Source: Frankiaceae bacterium (GTDB taxonomy: Bacteria > Actinomycetota > Actinomycetes > JADGOV01). Taken from it: a DNA stretch of 44,810 nt. Within the stretch, counting starts at the first letter, position 1; every line of letters begins with the position of its first letter. Shown in pieces: positions 1 through 8,131 of this stretch. The stretch spans positions 1 to 44,810 of the forward strand of contig JADGOV010000014.1 in NCBI GenBank assembly GCA_017882785.1, given 5' to 3'. The position numbers and the translations under genes are program-made. The notes under the pieces are model-generated. The model did not search any database. It was not told the origin of the DNA and saw only the letters and a list, made by a program, of their open reading frames with translations.

Positions 1-1399
1 TGGGAGCGGGCGCGTGGATCTCGCTGTACTCCCCCGAGGGGGCACGCACGATGACGCCGGTCTCGACGCCGTGGTGGGCCACCTCGGCATCGGAGCGCTG
101 CAGCGCGATGCAGATCCGCCGGGTGAGGAAGTAGGCGATTGGCGGCAGCACGAACAGGGTGATCCGGAAGAGCCATATCAGCTGGTTGAACGAGGAGTGG
201 AAGATGACCGCCAGCACGTCCGTGCTGCTGCCGAGCAGCAGGATGAAGTAGAACGTCAGCGACATCATGCCGAGCGCTGTACGGCTGGGCCGGTTGCGCG
301 GCCGATCGAGCAGGTTGTGGTGGCGACGGTCCCCGGTCACCAGGCGTTCGAGGAACGGGTAGAGCGCCATCGCGGTGAAGATGATCCCGGGGAGGATGAT
401 GGACGGTACGAGGATGTTCCAACTGATGGTGTGCCCGAGGATGTTGGTCTCCCAGTTGGGCATCAGCCGCAGGGCGCCGTCGAGGAAGCCCATGTACCAG
501 TCCGGCTGGGACCCGGCGGAGACGTGGGCCGGGTTGTACGGTCCGAACAGCCAGATCGGGTTGATCTGGGCGAGTCCGCCCAACGCAGCCACCATGGCGA
601 AGACGATGAAGAAGAACCCGCCGCCCTTGAGGGCGTAGGTCGGCCACAGCCGCGAGCCCACCACGGCGTCCTCGGTCTTGCCGGGGCCGGGGAAGTCGGT
701 GTGCTTCTGCCGCCAGATCATCATCAGGTGGAAGGTGATCAGGCCCAGGATGATCCCCGGTATGAGCAGGATGTGGACGACGTAGAGCCGGGGGATGAAG
801 GCGGTTCCGGGGAAGTTGCTGCCGAAGAGCAGGAACGCGGCCCACGTGCCGACGAGCGGGATGCCTTCGACGATCGAGAACGCGATGCGCAGGCCGGTGC
901 CGGAGAGCAGGTCGTCGGGCAGAGAGTAGCCGGCGAAGCCCTCCAGGATGCCCAGGACGAGCAGGGTGACACCGATGAGCCAGTTGGTCTCACGGGGCTT
1001 GCGGAAGGCTCCGGTGAAGAACACCCGGCACAGGTGGACGACGATCGAGGAGAGGAACAGCAGTGCGGCCCAGTGGTGGATCTGGCGGATGAGCAGTCCG
1101 CCCCGGATGTCGAAGGTGATGTGCAGGGTCGAGTTGTAGGCCTGGGTCATCTCCACGCCGCGGAGCGGCACGTAGCTCCCGTGGTAGATCACCTTCTGCA
1201 CGGAGGCGTCGAAGAACAGCGAGAGGAAGATGCCGGTCAGTATCAGGATGATGAAGGAGTAGAGCGCGATCTCGCCGAGCATGAACGACCAGTGGTCCGG
1301 GAAGACCTTGTTCATCGTCTTGCGCAGCCAGCCGGCACCGCCGAGGCGGTCATCGACCTCACGCAGCGCATGCTTGCTCACGGTGGTGGCGACAGCCAT
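1..1399 (-). CDS. qcrB: Cytochrome bc1 complex cytochrome b subunit (QcrB), 3' end outside window
   Basis: This is the cytochrome b subunit of the menaquinol:cytochrome c reductase, which passes electrons from menaquinol to the Rieske protein and QcrC and moves protons across the membrane. Translation from the ATG at 1399 gives a hydrophobic multi-span protein beginning MAVATTVSKHALREVDDRLG, with a HWSFMLGEIALYSF segment and the RQIHHWAALLF helix that carries heme-ligand histidines. About 466 codons are present and the reading frame runs off the left edge, so the C-terminus is missing. The start codon shares one base with the qcrA stop (TGATG), so the two are probably translationally coupled. 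It is the last visible gene of the ctaE-qcrC-qcrA-qcrB operon. Confidence 0.95.
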   Translation of the reverse strand, partial: MAVATTVSKHALREVDDRLGGAGWLRKTMNKVFPDHWSFMLGEIALYSFIILILTGIFLSLFFDASVQKVIYHGSYVPLRGVEMTQAYNSTLHITFDIRGGLLIRQIHHWAALLFLSSIVVHLCRVFFTGAFRKPRETNWLIGVTLLVLGILEGFAGYSLPDDLLSGTGLRIAFSIVEGIPLVGTWAAFLLFGSNFPGTAFIPRLYVVHILLIPGIILGLITFHLMMIWRQKHTDFPGPGKTEDAVVGSRLWPTYALKGGGFFFIVFAMVAALGGLAQINPIWLFGPYNPAHVSAGSQPDWYMGFLDGALRLMPNWETNILGHTISWNILVPSIILPGIIFTAMALYPFLERLVTGDRRHHNLLDRPRNRPSRTALGMMSLTFYFILLLGSSTDVLAVIFHSSFNQLIWLFRITLFVLPPIAYFLTRRICIALQRSDAEVAHHGVETGVIVRAPSGEYSEIHAPAP

Positions 1400-2508
1400 C
1401 AGCCACGCTCCCAGAAGCTCGGACCAACCGGTTCAAGGTAATCGCTCTGCGCGAAGAAGTAGCCGTTCGGATCGACCGCGATGGGCAGCTGCGGCAGCGC
1501 CCGGGCGGCTGGCCCGAAGATCACCTTGCAGCCCTGGTCCACCTTGAACGTCGACTGGTGGCAGGGGCAGAGGAGATGCGCCGTCTGGGTCTCGAACAGG
1601 CTGGTCGGGCAGCCGGCGTGCGTGCAGATCTTGGAGTAGGCGACGTGCCCGCCGACCACCCAGTTCTCCCGTCCCGGGAGCGGCTGGTTCTCCCCCGGCC
1701 GGAGGCGGATGAGAATGGTGGGCGAGGTTGCCGTCTCCTCCTCGGTCAGCTCCTCATACTTCTCCGGCATGACGGTGAGGATGGCGCCGATGCGCATCTC
1801 GCCCGCCTGGATGCGCTGCTTGGTCTCGACGTCAACCAGATAGTTTCCCCGCCGCCAAGCCGTGTGCCGAAGTGTGTTGCCCGGCGCTGGGCCGAGGTCA
1901 CGCAGGATGACGAGACCGGTGAGCGGGAAGACGCCGGCGGCCAGCAGCAGCGTGCGCCGGGCCAGGCGCCGGCGGCCGATGCCGAGCTGGTCGGCGCCGG
2001 CCAGGAACGTTTCCTCCAGGGCGGTGCGCTCTTCCTCAGAGGAGGCGCCGTCGTGGCGCTCCTGGACGGCGTACTCCTTGGGAATGAGCGACTTGGCCCA
2101 CATGATCTGGCCGGCGCCGAGGGTGAACAGGGCCAACGCCAGGGTGGCGCCGAGGACGTAGTTCTGCCACGAACCGTAGCTCGCGGTATCGATCTTCATG
2201 AAGATGTAAGCGCCGATGAAGCCCACGGTGGCGAGGAAGGAAATCACGAACGTGAGCGCCACCCGGCGCTCCGCCCGGTTGTCCTCGGCCGCCTCGAACT
2301 GCACCCGATCGAGGTCGTCCGGCGACGCGGTTCGGGTCAGCCCGCCCGCCGGGCCACGGGGAGCACTCGGCGGCGGCCCGACATGCCGCACCGGAGCGGC
2401 GGGGACGAGGTCGCCGCCGGCCGGTCCCACGGGGCTGGGCGCGGAGCCGACACCCGGGCCGGCCGCACTCCGCCGGGGCCCGTCAGCTGGCGGGGTCGAG
2501 TCGCTCAT
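1399..2508 (-). CDS. qcrA: Rieske iron-sulfur subunit of cytochrome bc1 complex (QcrA)
   Basis: This is the Rieske [2Fe-2S] subunit of the actinobacterial bc1-aa3 supercomplex. With the start at 2508 it has 369 residues. Cluster-binding residues are plain: C295-T-H297 with C300, then C314-P-C316-H317, where C300 and C316 would form the disulfide. A Pro/Gly-rich N-terminal tail of about 80 residues is followed by three hydrophobic segments (about 85-106, 117-138 and 185-203), the three-helix actinobacterial form rather than the single-helix form of proteobacteria. The start at 2508 was chosen over an in-frame ATG six codons upstream because it makes an ATGA overlap with the qcrC stop. Confidence 0.96.
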   Translation of the reverse strand: MSDSTPPADGPRRSAAGPGVGSAPSPVGPAGGDLVPAAPVRHVGPPPSAPRGPAGGLTRTASPDDLDRVQFEAAEDNRAERRVALTFVISFLATVGFIGAYIFMKIDTASYGSWQNYVLGATLALALFTLGAGQIMWAKSLIPKEYAVQERHDGASSEEERTALEETFLAGADQLGIGRRRLARRTLLLAAGVFPLTGLVILRDLGPAPGNTLRHTAWRRGNYLVDVETKQRIQAGEMRIGAILTVMPEKYEELTEEETATSPTILIRLRPGENQPLPGRENWVVGGHVAYSKICTHAGCPTSLFETQTAHLLCPCHQSTFKVDQGCKVIFGPAARALPQLPIAVDPNGYFFAQSDYLEPVGPSFWERG

Positions 2509-3323
2509 ATTCGGGCACCGATCCATAGCGTGGCGAACACCAGAACACCGGTACCGACCAGCCAGGCCACGAGGCCCTCCGACACCGGACCGATCCGACC
2601 GAGTCCGAACCCGCCGGGGTCGGCCTGGGCGTGGGTCGTCTTGAGGAAGGTGATGATGTCAAGCTTGTCCTGCGGTGACAACTGGTTGTCACCGAAGACC
2701 GGCATCTGCTCCGGGCCATTCAGCATGGCCTCGTAGATCTGCTTGCTGGTCGAAGGGTACAGCGATGGGGCGTACTTGCCCTCGGTCAGCGCACCCCCAC
2801 TGCCGTTGAAGTTGTGGCACTGCGCGCAGTTGGCGCGGAAGAGGTTGCCGCCCCGGGCGGGGTCGCCCTTGGAGATGTCCAGTTGGTCCGCTGCCGGGAT
2901 GGCCGGCCCGGGAGCGAGCGAGGCGATGTAGGCGGCGAGGGCGTTGATCTGCGGCTGGGTGTATTTCGGCTGTTTGCGCTGCGCCTCGGGCCCCATGCGC
3001 TGCAGCGGCATCCGCCCCGTGCCGACCTGGAAGTCCACCGCCGCGGCGCCGACCCCGATCAGGCTTGGGGCGATCTTCGTGCCCTGGGCCTGCAGGCCGT
3101 GGCAGGTCGAGCAGCCGACCAGGTAGAGAGCCCGACCCCGGGACACCTCCAATGCCGTGCCGTTCGCTGCCACGGCGGACTGGGACGGGGCCAGGGCAGC
3201 ATAGAGAGCGGCGAACAGGCCGAGGGTAAGGGCGAGCACCAGGTAACCCGAGCGGCGGCGGGCCCGCGAACGCCGGCTGCGCACGTCGGCGAGAGCTGCG
3301 GCGGGAGTCACGGCTGAGGTCAC
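2505..3323 (-). CDS. qcrC: Diheme cytochrome c subunit of bc1 complex (QcrC)
   Basis: This 272-residue membrane-anchored diheme cytochrome c replaces cytochrome c1 and soluble cytochrome c in Actinomycetota, carrying electrons from the Rieske centre to the CuA site of the aa3 oxidase. Two CxxCH heme motifs are visible, CSTCH near residue 73 and CAQCH near residue 166. There is an N-terminal membrane segment (about 25-45) and a C-terminal one (about 250-270). The basic N-terminus before the first helix fits export with an uncleaved anchor. It overlaps qcrA by 4 nt and lies 54 nt after ctaE. Confidence 0.96.
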   Translation of the reverse strand: MTSAVTPAAALADVRSRRSRARRRSGYLVLALTLGLFAALYAALAPSQSAVAANGTALEVSRGRALYLVGCSTCHGLQAQGTKIAPSLIGVGAAAVDFQVGTGRMPLQRMGPEAQRKQPKYTQPQINALAAYIASLAPGPAIPAADQLDISKGDPARGGNLFRANCAQCHNFNGSGGALTEGKYAPSLYPSTSKQIYEAMLNGPEQMPVFGDNQLSPQDKLDIITFLKTTHAQADPGGFGLGRIGPVSEGLVAWLVGTGVLVFATLWIGARI

Positions 3324-3377
3324 GGTGGCGGTTCCCTTACCGGTCGCGGAACTCGAGGTGGGCGGGGCGGCGCGGCG

Positions 3378-3992
3378 CTAGCGGATGAGATAGATCGTGG
3401 CGAAAAGGCCAATCCAGACGACGTCGACAAAATGCCAGTAATAGGAAACCACGATCGCAGTGGTCGCCTTCTCCGGGGTGAAGCGGCCGAAGGTGGAGCG
3501 GGCCAGCACGACGACGAAGGCGGCCAGCCCGCCGATGACGTGCAGACCGTGGAAGCCGGTGGTGAGGTAATACACCGAGCCGTACGCGTTGGTGGCCATG
3601 GAGAAGTCGTTGTGCACGAAATACTCATAGCTCTGGCCGGCGACGAAGACCGACCCCATGAGAAAGGTGTAGAAGAACCAGCGCCGCATGGCGTGCACGT
3701 CGCCGCGCTCGGCGGCGAAGACGCCGATCTGGCAGGTGATCGAGGACAGCACCAGGACGATCGTGAACGGCGCGGCGGCCTTGAGGTCGAGCACGACCGG
3801 CGGCGGCGGCCACGGGGCGCCGGCGCCCTTGTTGACGGCCCTGATCGTGAAGTACATCGCGAACAGCGCGGCGAAGAACATCAACTCCGACGACAACCAG
3901 ACGATGGTCCCCACGGCGACGATGTTCGGCCGCGTCGGTGGGCCGTGGACAGGGGTCGTCTCCATTGCTACAGCGCTCGCCACGAGCGACAT
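3378..3992 (-). CDS. ctaE: Cytochrome c oxidase subunit III (CtaE)
   Basis: This 204-residue polytopic protein is subunit III of the aa3-type cytochrome c oxidase. The segment [20 protein letters not shown] and the later [17 protein letters not shown] and [15 protein letters not shown] segments are typical of the family, including the conserved HFVDVVW region near the C-terminus. It is the first gene of the ctaE-qcrCAB operon, the usual actinobacterial arrangement tying the oxidase to the bc1 complex. A second in-frame ATG lies nine codons downstream (3965) and could be the true start, because no clear ribosome-binding site precedes 3992. Confidence 0.94.
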   Translation of the reverse strand: MSLVASAVAMETTPVHGPPTRPNIVAVGTIVWLSSELMFFAALFAMYFTIRAVNKGAGAPWPPPPVVLDLKAAAPFTIVLVLSSITCQIGVFAAERGDVHAMRRWFFYTFLMGSVFVAGQSYEYFVHNDFSMATNAYGSVYYLTTGFHGLHVIGGLAAFVVVLARSTFGRFTPEKATTAIVVSYYWHFVDVVWIGLFATIYLIR

Positions 3993-4158
3993 AGTACGGT
4001 CGGCGCCGCGTCAGGGTGACCGACCCCCCGACGCGTCGGATCTTTCATCGCTACCGCGCACCTACCGCGCACCTTCCTCGCACCCTGCGCAGAGATCCCT
4101 ACCAGGCAGGCGGACGTCCGCGGGGGGCGGGGTGGAGAGTGATCGGTAGCATCGGGGC
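3993..4158. other. Divergent intergenic region between ctaE and the receiver-like gene
   Basis: This 166-base spacer must hold the promoter for the leftward ctaE-qcrCAB operon and for the rightward gene at 4159. The only promoter-like element I can defend is TAGCAT at 4147-4152 for the rightward gene. A TACTAT-like string on the minus strand overlaps the annotated ctaE ATG, which would suit the alternative start at 3965. No RNA gene or clear operator is seen. Confidence 0.4.
4147..4152 (+). promoter_or_regulatory. Putative -10 element, leaderless start of the 4159 gene
   Basis: TAGCAT matches the TAnnnT form of actinobacterial -10 elements and ends 6 nt before the GTG start at 4159. That spacing would put the transcription start on or next to the start codon. 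No good -35 box is seen. Confidence 0.4.
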
Positions 4159-4578
4159 GTGGAGACGCCCGAGGCGCTGGCTGTCCTGGTCTACAGCGAC
4201 GACCCGGTCACCCGGGAGAAGGTCAAGCTGGCGGTCGGTCCGCGGCCGGCTGCGGATCTGCCCCCCGTCGACTACGTCGAGGTCGACACCGGCGCCGGCG
4301 TCCTGCGCGAGATCGACGCGGGCGGCGTTGATCTGGCGATCCTCGACGGTGAGGCGTGGCCCACCGGCGGGATGGGCCTGTGCCGCCAGCTCAAGGATGA
4401 GATCGAGGACTGCCCACCGGTGCTCATCCTCGTCGGCCGGCGGGACGACGCGTGGCTGGCCACCTGGTCGCGCTCTGACGGCACGCTCTCCCACCCGCTG
4501 GACCCGATCGCGACAGCAGTGATCGCAGCCGAGCTGCTGCGAGCCAGGATCGGCGGGCTGCCCGTCCGCCGGGTGTAG
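4159..4578 (+). CDS. Receiver-like (pseudo-response regulator) protein
   Basis: This 139-residue protein resembles a lone CheY-type receiver domain with no output domain. It keeps an acidic pair at the end of strand 1 (LVYSDDP) and an Asp in the phosphoacceptor position (LAILDGEAW), followed by a helix like that of receivers (GMGLCRQLK). The switch Thr/Ser of strand 4 appears to be Gly (LILVGRRD), and the lysine usually before Pro is replaced by His (SHPLDP). I infer a protein that keeps the fold but probably does not signal by classical phosphorylation. It starts at a GTG with no leader and is followed 8 nt later by a zinc-ribbon gene and then trpD. The partner is unknown. Confidence 0.75.
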   Translation: METPEALAVLVYSDDPVTREKVKLAVGPRPAADLPPVDYVEVDTGAGVLREIDAGGVDLAILDGEAWPTGGMGLCRQLKDEIEDCPPVLILVGRRDDAWLATWSRSDGTLSHPLDPIATAVIAAELLRARIGGLPVRRV

Positions 4579-4586
4579 GCGCCACG

Positions 4587-4853
4587 GTGGAGGTCGCGGC
4601 CTGGTGTGGACGGTGCGGGCAGCATTTCAACCTCGTCGAGGCGCTCGTGCCGCCCCACATCGGAGCGTGTCCGCGGTGCGGCGCCCCGTTCTCCGCCAGC
4701 TACACAGCCGTGGTGGTCGAGGCGATCCGGGCGCTGGTGGTCGCCGCGCAGGCGCTCGACGGCGCGGGCCACCAGCTGCGCGACGTCGCCCCCCGCCTGC
4801 ACATCGACGCCACCCCGCTCGTCGCCGACCTTCGGGCCACTTTGGACCACTAG
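4587..4853 (+). CDS. Small zinc-ribbon protein
   Basis: This 88-residue protein has two CxxC knuckles in its N-terminal half, CGRC at residues 7-10 and CPRC at about 28-31, so it should bind one zinc ion as a rubredoxin-like ribbon. The C-terminal half is predicted helical with no further motif. It starts at GTG 4587, 8 nt after the receiver-like gene, so the two are probably co-transcribed and may act together. Its stop codon TAG lies inside an 11-bp sequence that is repeated 13 nt downstream and supplies the trpD -10 element. The function is not known; nucleic-acid or protein binding is possible. Confidence 0.7.
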   Translation: MEVAAWCGRCGQHFNLVEALVPPHIGACPRCGAPFSASYTAVVVEAIRALVVAAQALDGAGHQLRDVAPRLHIDATPLVADLRATLDH

Positions 4854-4869
4854 CTCGGACCACTAGCCT
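4842..4869 (+). promoter_or_regulatory. trpD promoter (TTGGAC-16 nt-TAGCCT)
   Basis: TTGGAC at 4842-4847 and TAGCCT at 4864-4869 form a good housekeeping-type promoter with a 16-nt spacer, overlapping the end of the zinc-ribbon gene. The -10 ends 7 nt before the GTG of trpD, so the transcript is probably leaderless. The 11-mer GGACCACTAGC occurs at 4844-4854 and again at 4857-4867, covering both elements. Confidence 0.6.
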
Positions 4870-4876
4870 GCTCCTC

Positions 4877-5917
4877 GTGCCCACCTGGTCCACCCTGCTC
4901 ACCTCGCTGCTGGCCGAGGAGTCCCTGACCGTCGAGGACACCACCTGGGCCATGCGCCAGATCATGAAGGGCGAGGCCACCCCGGCACAGGTGGCCGGCT
5001 TCGCGATCGCGCTGCGGAGCAAGGGCGAGACCGCGCCCGAGGTCGCCGGGCTGGTCACCGCGATGCTGGAGGTCGCAGCGCGACTGCGCGTGGACGGCCC
5101 GGCGGTGGACACCTGCGGCACCGGCGGTGACCGGGCGCACACGGTGAACATCTCCACGATGGCCGCGCTGGTCGTTGCCGGCGCCGGGGCCACGGTCGTC
5201 AAGCACGGCAACCGGGCGGCCTCCTCGGCCTGTGGATCAGCCGACCTGCTGGAGGCGCTCGGCGTCGTCATCGAGCTGCCGCCCGCCGGCGTGGCCACCT
5301 GCGTGGCCCAGGCGGGCATCGGGTTCTGCTTCGCTCCCGTGTTTCATCCGGCCCTGCGGCACGCGGCCGCCGCACGCCGCGAACTCGGTGTACCGACCGT
5401 CTTCAACGTCCTCGGGCCACTGACCAACCCGGCCCAGCCGACCGCCCAGGCTGTCGGCGTGGCTGATTCTCGCATGGCGCCGGTGATGGCCGGTGTCCTC
5501 GCCGCCCGCGGCGCGTCCGCGTTGGTGTTCCGCGGCGACGACGGCCTGGATGAGCTGACCACGACGACGACCTCGACGGTCTGGGTGGTCCGGGACGGTC
5601 GCGTACGCCAGGACGTGCTGGACCCCGCGCAGCTCGGTCTCCCGCCGGCCGTACTCGAGGACCTTCGGGGCGGGGACGCCGCGGTCAACGCGGGCCTCGC
5701 CGAGGAACTGCTCGACGGCGCCCGCGGCCCGATCCGGGACGCGGTGCTGCTCAACGCGGCGGCCGCACTGGTCGCGCTGGAGCCGACCGCCGGCACGCTG
5801 GTGGAGGAGGTTCGGGTGGCCCTGGTCCGGGCGGAGGCGTCGTTGGACTCCGGCCGGGCGGCGGATGTCCTGCGGCGGTGGATCTCGGTGAGCGGGAGTT
5901 GCCGGGATTCGGAGTGA
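4877..5917 (+). CDS. trpD: Anthranilate phosphoribosyltransferase (TrpD)
   Basis: This 346-residue enzyme joins anthranilate to phosphoribosyl pyrophosphate in the second step of tryptophan synthesis. Visible family motifs are the PRPP-binding DTCGTGGDR near residue 78, the [21 protein letters not shown] segment that lines the anthranilate tunnel, and [11 protein letters not shown] further on. The length matches the family. The frame is open further upstream, but the extra residues are a shadow of the zinc-ribbon gene; GTG 4877 gives the normal N-terminus and follows a promoter directly. trpD next to ctaE-qcrCAB is also the order in mycobacteria and streptomycetes. No other trp gene is in the window. 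Confidence 0.95.
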   Translation: MPTWSTLLTSLLAEESLTVEDTTWAMRQIMKGEATPAQVAGFAIALRSKGETAPEVAGLVTAMLEVAARLRVDGPAVDTCGTGGDRAHTVNISTMAALVVAGAGATVVKHGNRAASSACGSADLLEALGVVIELPPAGVATCVAQAGIGFCFAPVFHPALRHAAAARRELGVPTVFNVLGPLTNPAQPTAQAVGVADSRMAPVMAGVLAARGASALVFRGDDGLDELTTTTTSTVWVVRDGRVRQDVLDPAQLGLPPAVLEDLRGGDAAVNAGLAEELLDGARGPIRDAVLLNAAAALVALEPTAGTLVEEVRVALVRAEASLDSGRAADVLRRWISVSGSCRDSE

Positions 5918-5952
5918 CACCGGGGGCGTACGGCCTCGATGCCACCGCCACC

Positions 5953-6249
5953 TCAGTCGGGGTCGGCGCCTTCGTCGAAGCCCAACGCGAACGCGGCCTC
6001 GAGGTCGTGCTGGGAGTAGGACCGGAAGGCGATGTGCGTGTCGGTCTCGCGCACCCCGGGTACCTTGCTCAACCGGTCAGCGATCACCTCCGCCAGCGCC
6101 TCGTGCTCGCGGACCCGGACGATGGCCACCAGGTCGACGCTGCCTGTCACCGAGTAGACCTCGCTGACCCCCGGTAGGTCGGCGATCGCCTCGGCGACTT
6201 CCGGTATCCGTTCCACGGCGCACCGGACAAGCACGATGGCGGTGATCAC
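5953..6249 (-). CDS. Stand-alone Lrp/AsnC ligand-binding (RAM) domain protein
   Basis: This 98-residue protein consists only of the C-terminal effector-binding domain of Lrp/AsnC regulators; the winged-helix DNA-binding domain is absent. Diagnostic stretches are GVSEVYSVTGSVDLVAIVRV, the turn leading into the ligand site, and VPGVRETDTHIAFRSYS, the last strand. Such stand-alone domains form octamers and bind amino acids in related proteins; the role here is unknown. It starts at GTG 6249, overlapping nothing, just downstream of the DEDD/GIY-YIG gene on the same strand, and appears to have its own promoter. Confidence 0.85.
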   Translation of the reverse strand: MITAIVLVRCAVERIPEVAEAIADLPGVSEVYSVTGSVDLVAIVRVREHEALAEVIADRLSKVPGVRETDTHIAFRSYSQHDLEAAFALGFDEGADPD

Positions 6250-6255
6250 AGACGC

Positions 6256-8031
6256 TCACGTTACTCCCGCGCGGGCCGGGCGGTGCACGGGCCGCAAGCC
6301 GCGGACGTCCTCCAGCGGGGCTGCGCCGCGCTCGTCGCACGCGGCCGCCAGCCAGTCCGCCAGTCCGCCGGCGCCGTACGCGGGAGAGCTCCAGCTGCCC
6401 TCGAGATCGACCAGGCGCGTCCCCGGCCGGCAGAGCCAGGCGAGCACGCACTCCGTCTCCTCGGCGGTGGCGCACGGTGTCGGGCCGGGACCGGGTGTCA
6501 CGCTCTCCGCGGTGGCGAGCAGCGCGGCAACGTAGGGCCGTACCGCCCCGCCGGTAGCTGACACGCCGGCGGCCACGAGTCGGCCGTGGCGGATCACCGT
6601 CAGTTCCCACCCTCCGCCGGGTGCGGGGCGGGCTGCCACGAGCGTCGCGATCCCGGTGATCGCGCCGATCCGCTGCCGGCGCGCGGCGGCCCGGACGAAG
6701 GCGGCCAGTCGATCGCGATGGACGCTCGCCTCCTCGAAGCGTTCCTGCTCCGCCAACCGGCCCATCCGGCCCTGCACGGCGAGCAGGACCGGCCGCGGGT
6801 CGCCCAGCATCGCCTGTTGGGTCGCGACCACGTGACGGGCGTAGTCCGCGGGCGACTCCCGCCCCTCGCAGGGCGCCCCGCACCGGGCCATCCCGGCGAG
6901 GGCGCACGCCGGCCGGGGTCGACGGGGGGACAGCGTCCCCGTGCACTGCCGCAGCCGGAAGGCCTGGTGCAGCGCGGCCACCGCGCGTTCGGCGGCCCGG
7001 GCGGAGAAGAACGGACCGAGGTAGGTGGCGCCGTCGTCGCGGACGAGGCGAACCAGCGACAGTCGGGGGTAGCGTTCGGCGGTGAGTTTGACGTAGGTCA
7101 CCCGCTCCGGGAAGCGGGACCGGCGGTTGTAGCGGGGCTTGTGTTCCGCGATCAGCCGCAGTTCCCGAACCTCCGCCTCCAGCGTGTGGGCGCAGCGAAT
7201 GGCATCCACCCGCTCGGTGAGACCGACCATCTCCGCCATCCGGCTGCGGGTCTCCGAGGACACGAAGTAGGTGCGGACCCGGCGGCGGACGTCGGAGCTC
7301 TTGCCGACGTAGAGCACCCGGTGCTGGGCGTCGCGGAACAGGTAGACCCCGGGCCCCGACGGCAGGCCGTCGGCCAGGTAGCGCTTGCGGCGCTGGACAT
7401 CACTCACCTGGGCGGAGAAGGTCTGCAGCTCCTCCAGGGAGTGCACACCGAGACCGCCGAGACGCTCGAAGAGGCCGTGCAGCACGTCCACCGTCGCCCG
7501 GGCGTCGGCCAGTGCCCGATGGCACGGTTCGGTGCCGGCGCGGAAGAGCGTGGCCAGGGTGGCGAGCCTGCAGTTCGGCGACTCGTCCCGGGTGAGCACG
7601 CGACGGGCCAGGCGCGCGGTGTCGACCGCGGCGAACCCCGGCCACGGCAGGGCGAGGCGCTGTGCTCCGGTCCGCAGGAAACCCAGGTCGAAGGGGGCGT
7701 TGTGGGCGACGAGCACCGAGCCCCGGGCGAAGTCGAGAAAGGCCGGTAGCACGGTGCGCAACGCGGGAGCGGTAGCCACCATCGCATCCGTGATGCCGGT
7801 CAGCACGGCGATGAACGGCGGTATCTCCGTGCGTGGATTGACCAGGGTGGCGAACTCGCCCAGCACCTCCCCACCACGCACCTTGACGGCGCCGATCTCG
7901 GTGATCGCCGAGGTCTGTGGCGATCCGCCGGTGGTCTCCAGGTCCACGACGACGAAGGTGACCTCGCGCAGTGCAGTGCCCAGTTCGTCGAAGCTGACCT
8001 GCGCCGGGGTTGCGAGCAGCGCGGCGGTCAT
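6256..8031 (-). CDS. DEDD 3'-5' exonuclease fused to a UvrC-type GIY-YIG endonuclease
   Basis: This 591-residue fusion has an N-terminal DnaQ-like exonuclease (FVVVDLETTGG near residue 27, LVAHNAPFDLGFL, and HRALADARAT) followed by a GIY-YIG domain (GVYLF...VLYVGKSSDVRRRVRTYF from about residue 230) and a UVR-like helix pair (EQERFEEASVHRDRL). The RNase H-like and HhH domains of full UvrC are missing, so it resembles Cho joined to a proofreading-type exonuclease; the same architecture is known in actinobacteria (for example Rv2191). It probably acts in DNA repair, incising and then trimming. The start at 8031 was preferred to an upstream ATG at 8097 because the latter overlaps the divergent promoter. 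Confidence 0.88.
   Translation of the reverse strand: MTAALLATPAQVSFDELGTALREVTFVVVDLETTGGSPQTSAITEIGAVKVRGGEVLGEFATLVNPRTEIPPFIAVLTGITDAMVATAPALRTVLPAFLDFARGSVLVAHNAPFDLGFLRTGAQRLALPWPGFAAVDTARLARRVLTRDESPNCRLATLATLFRAGTEPCHRALADARATVDVLHGLFERLGGLGVHSLEELQTFSAQVSDVQRRKRYLADGLPSGPGVYLFRDAQHRVLYVGKSSDVRRRVRTYFVSSETRSRMAEMVGLTERVDAIRCAHTLEAEVRELRLIAEHKPRYNRRSRFPERVTYVKLTAERYPRLSLVRLVRDDGATYLGPFFSARAAERAVAALHQAFRLRQCTGTLSPRRPRPACALAGMARCGAPCEGRESPADYARHVVATQQAMLGDPRPVLLAVQGRMGRLAEQERFEEASVHRDRLAAFVRAAARRQRIGAITGIATLVAARPAPGGGWELTVIRHGRLVAAGVSATGGAVRPYVAALLATAESVTPGPGPTPCATAEETECVLAWLCRPGTRLVDLEGSWSSPAYGAGGLADWLAAACDERGAAPLEDVRGLRPVHRPARAGVT
6258..6263 (-). promoter_or_regulatory. Putative -10 element for the RAM-domain gene
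   Basis: Read on the minus strand this is TAACGT, 8 nt before the GTG start at 6249, giving a probable leaderless transcript. It overlaps the stop codon region of the DEDD/GIY-YIG gene. Confidence 0.35.
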
Positions 8032-8038
8032 TCCAGGG

Positions 8039-8044
8039 ACCGTA
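8039..8044 (-). promoter_or_regulatory. Putative -10 element for the DEDD/GIY-YIG gene
   Basis: Read on the minus strand this is TACGGT, 7 nt before the ATG at 8031, again a leaderless arrangement. This supports 8031 as the start. Confidence 0.4.
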
Positions 8045-8117
8045 GGCGGGCGCTGCGACACTTTTCGGCTGCCGCGCCCAACCGCCGCAGTCGGCAACTG
8101 CTGGCCGAGCGTCGATA

Positions 8118-8123
8118 TAGCGT
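8118..8123 (+). promoter_or_regulatory. Putative -10 element for the 8132 gene
   Basis: TAGCGT (with an overlapping TATAGC at 8116-8121) ends 8 nt before the ATG at 8132. It is divergent from the promoter at 8039-8044. Confidence 0.4.
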
Positions 8124-8131
8124 GGGGAGCG

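Noticed and set aside
14-1441. A 475-codon open frame on the plus strand across qcrB
   Set aside because: It is antisense to an unmistakable cytochrome b gene, is rich in Gly, Arg, Asp and Glu as expected of GC-rich shadow frames, and has no recognisable domain. The similar long frames at 1558-2736 and 5237-5920 were rejected for the same reason.
6900-7400. GIY-YIG domain as part of a homing endonuclease or mobile intron
   Set aside because: The domain is followed by a UVR-like helix pair and fused to a DEDD exonuclease, which fits UvrC/Cho-type repair proteins; no intron or intein boundary is present.
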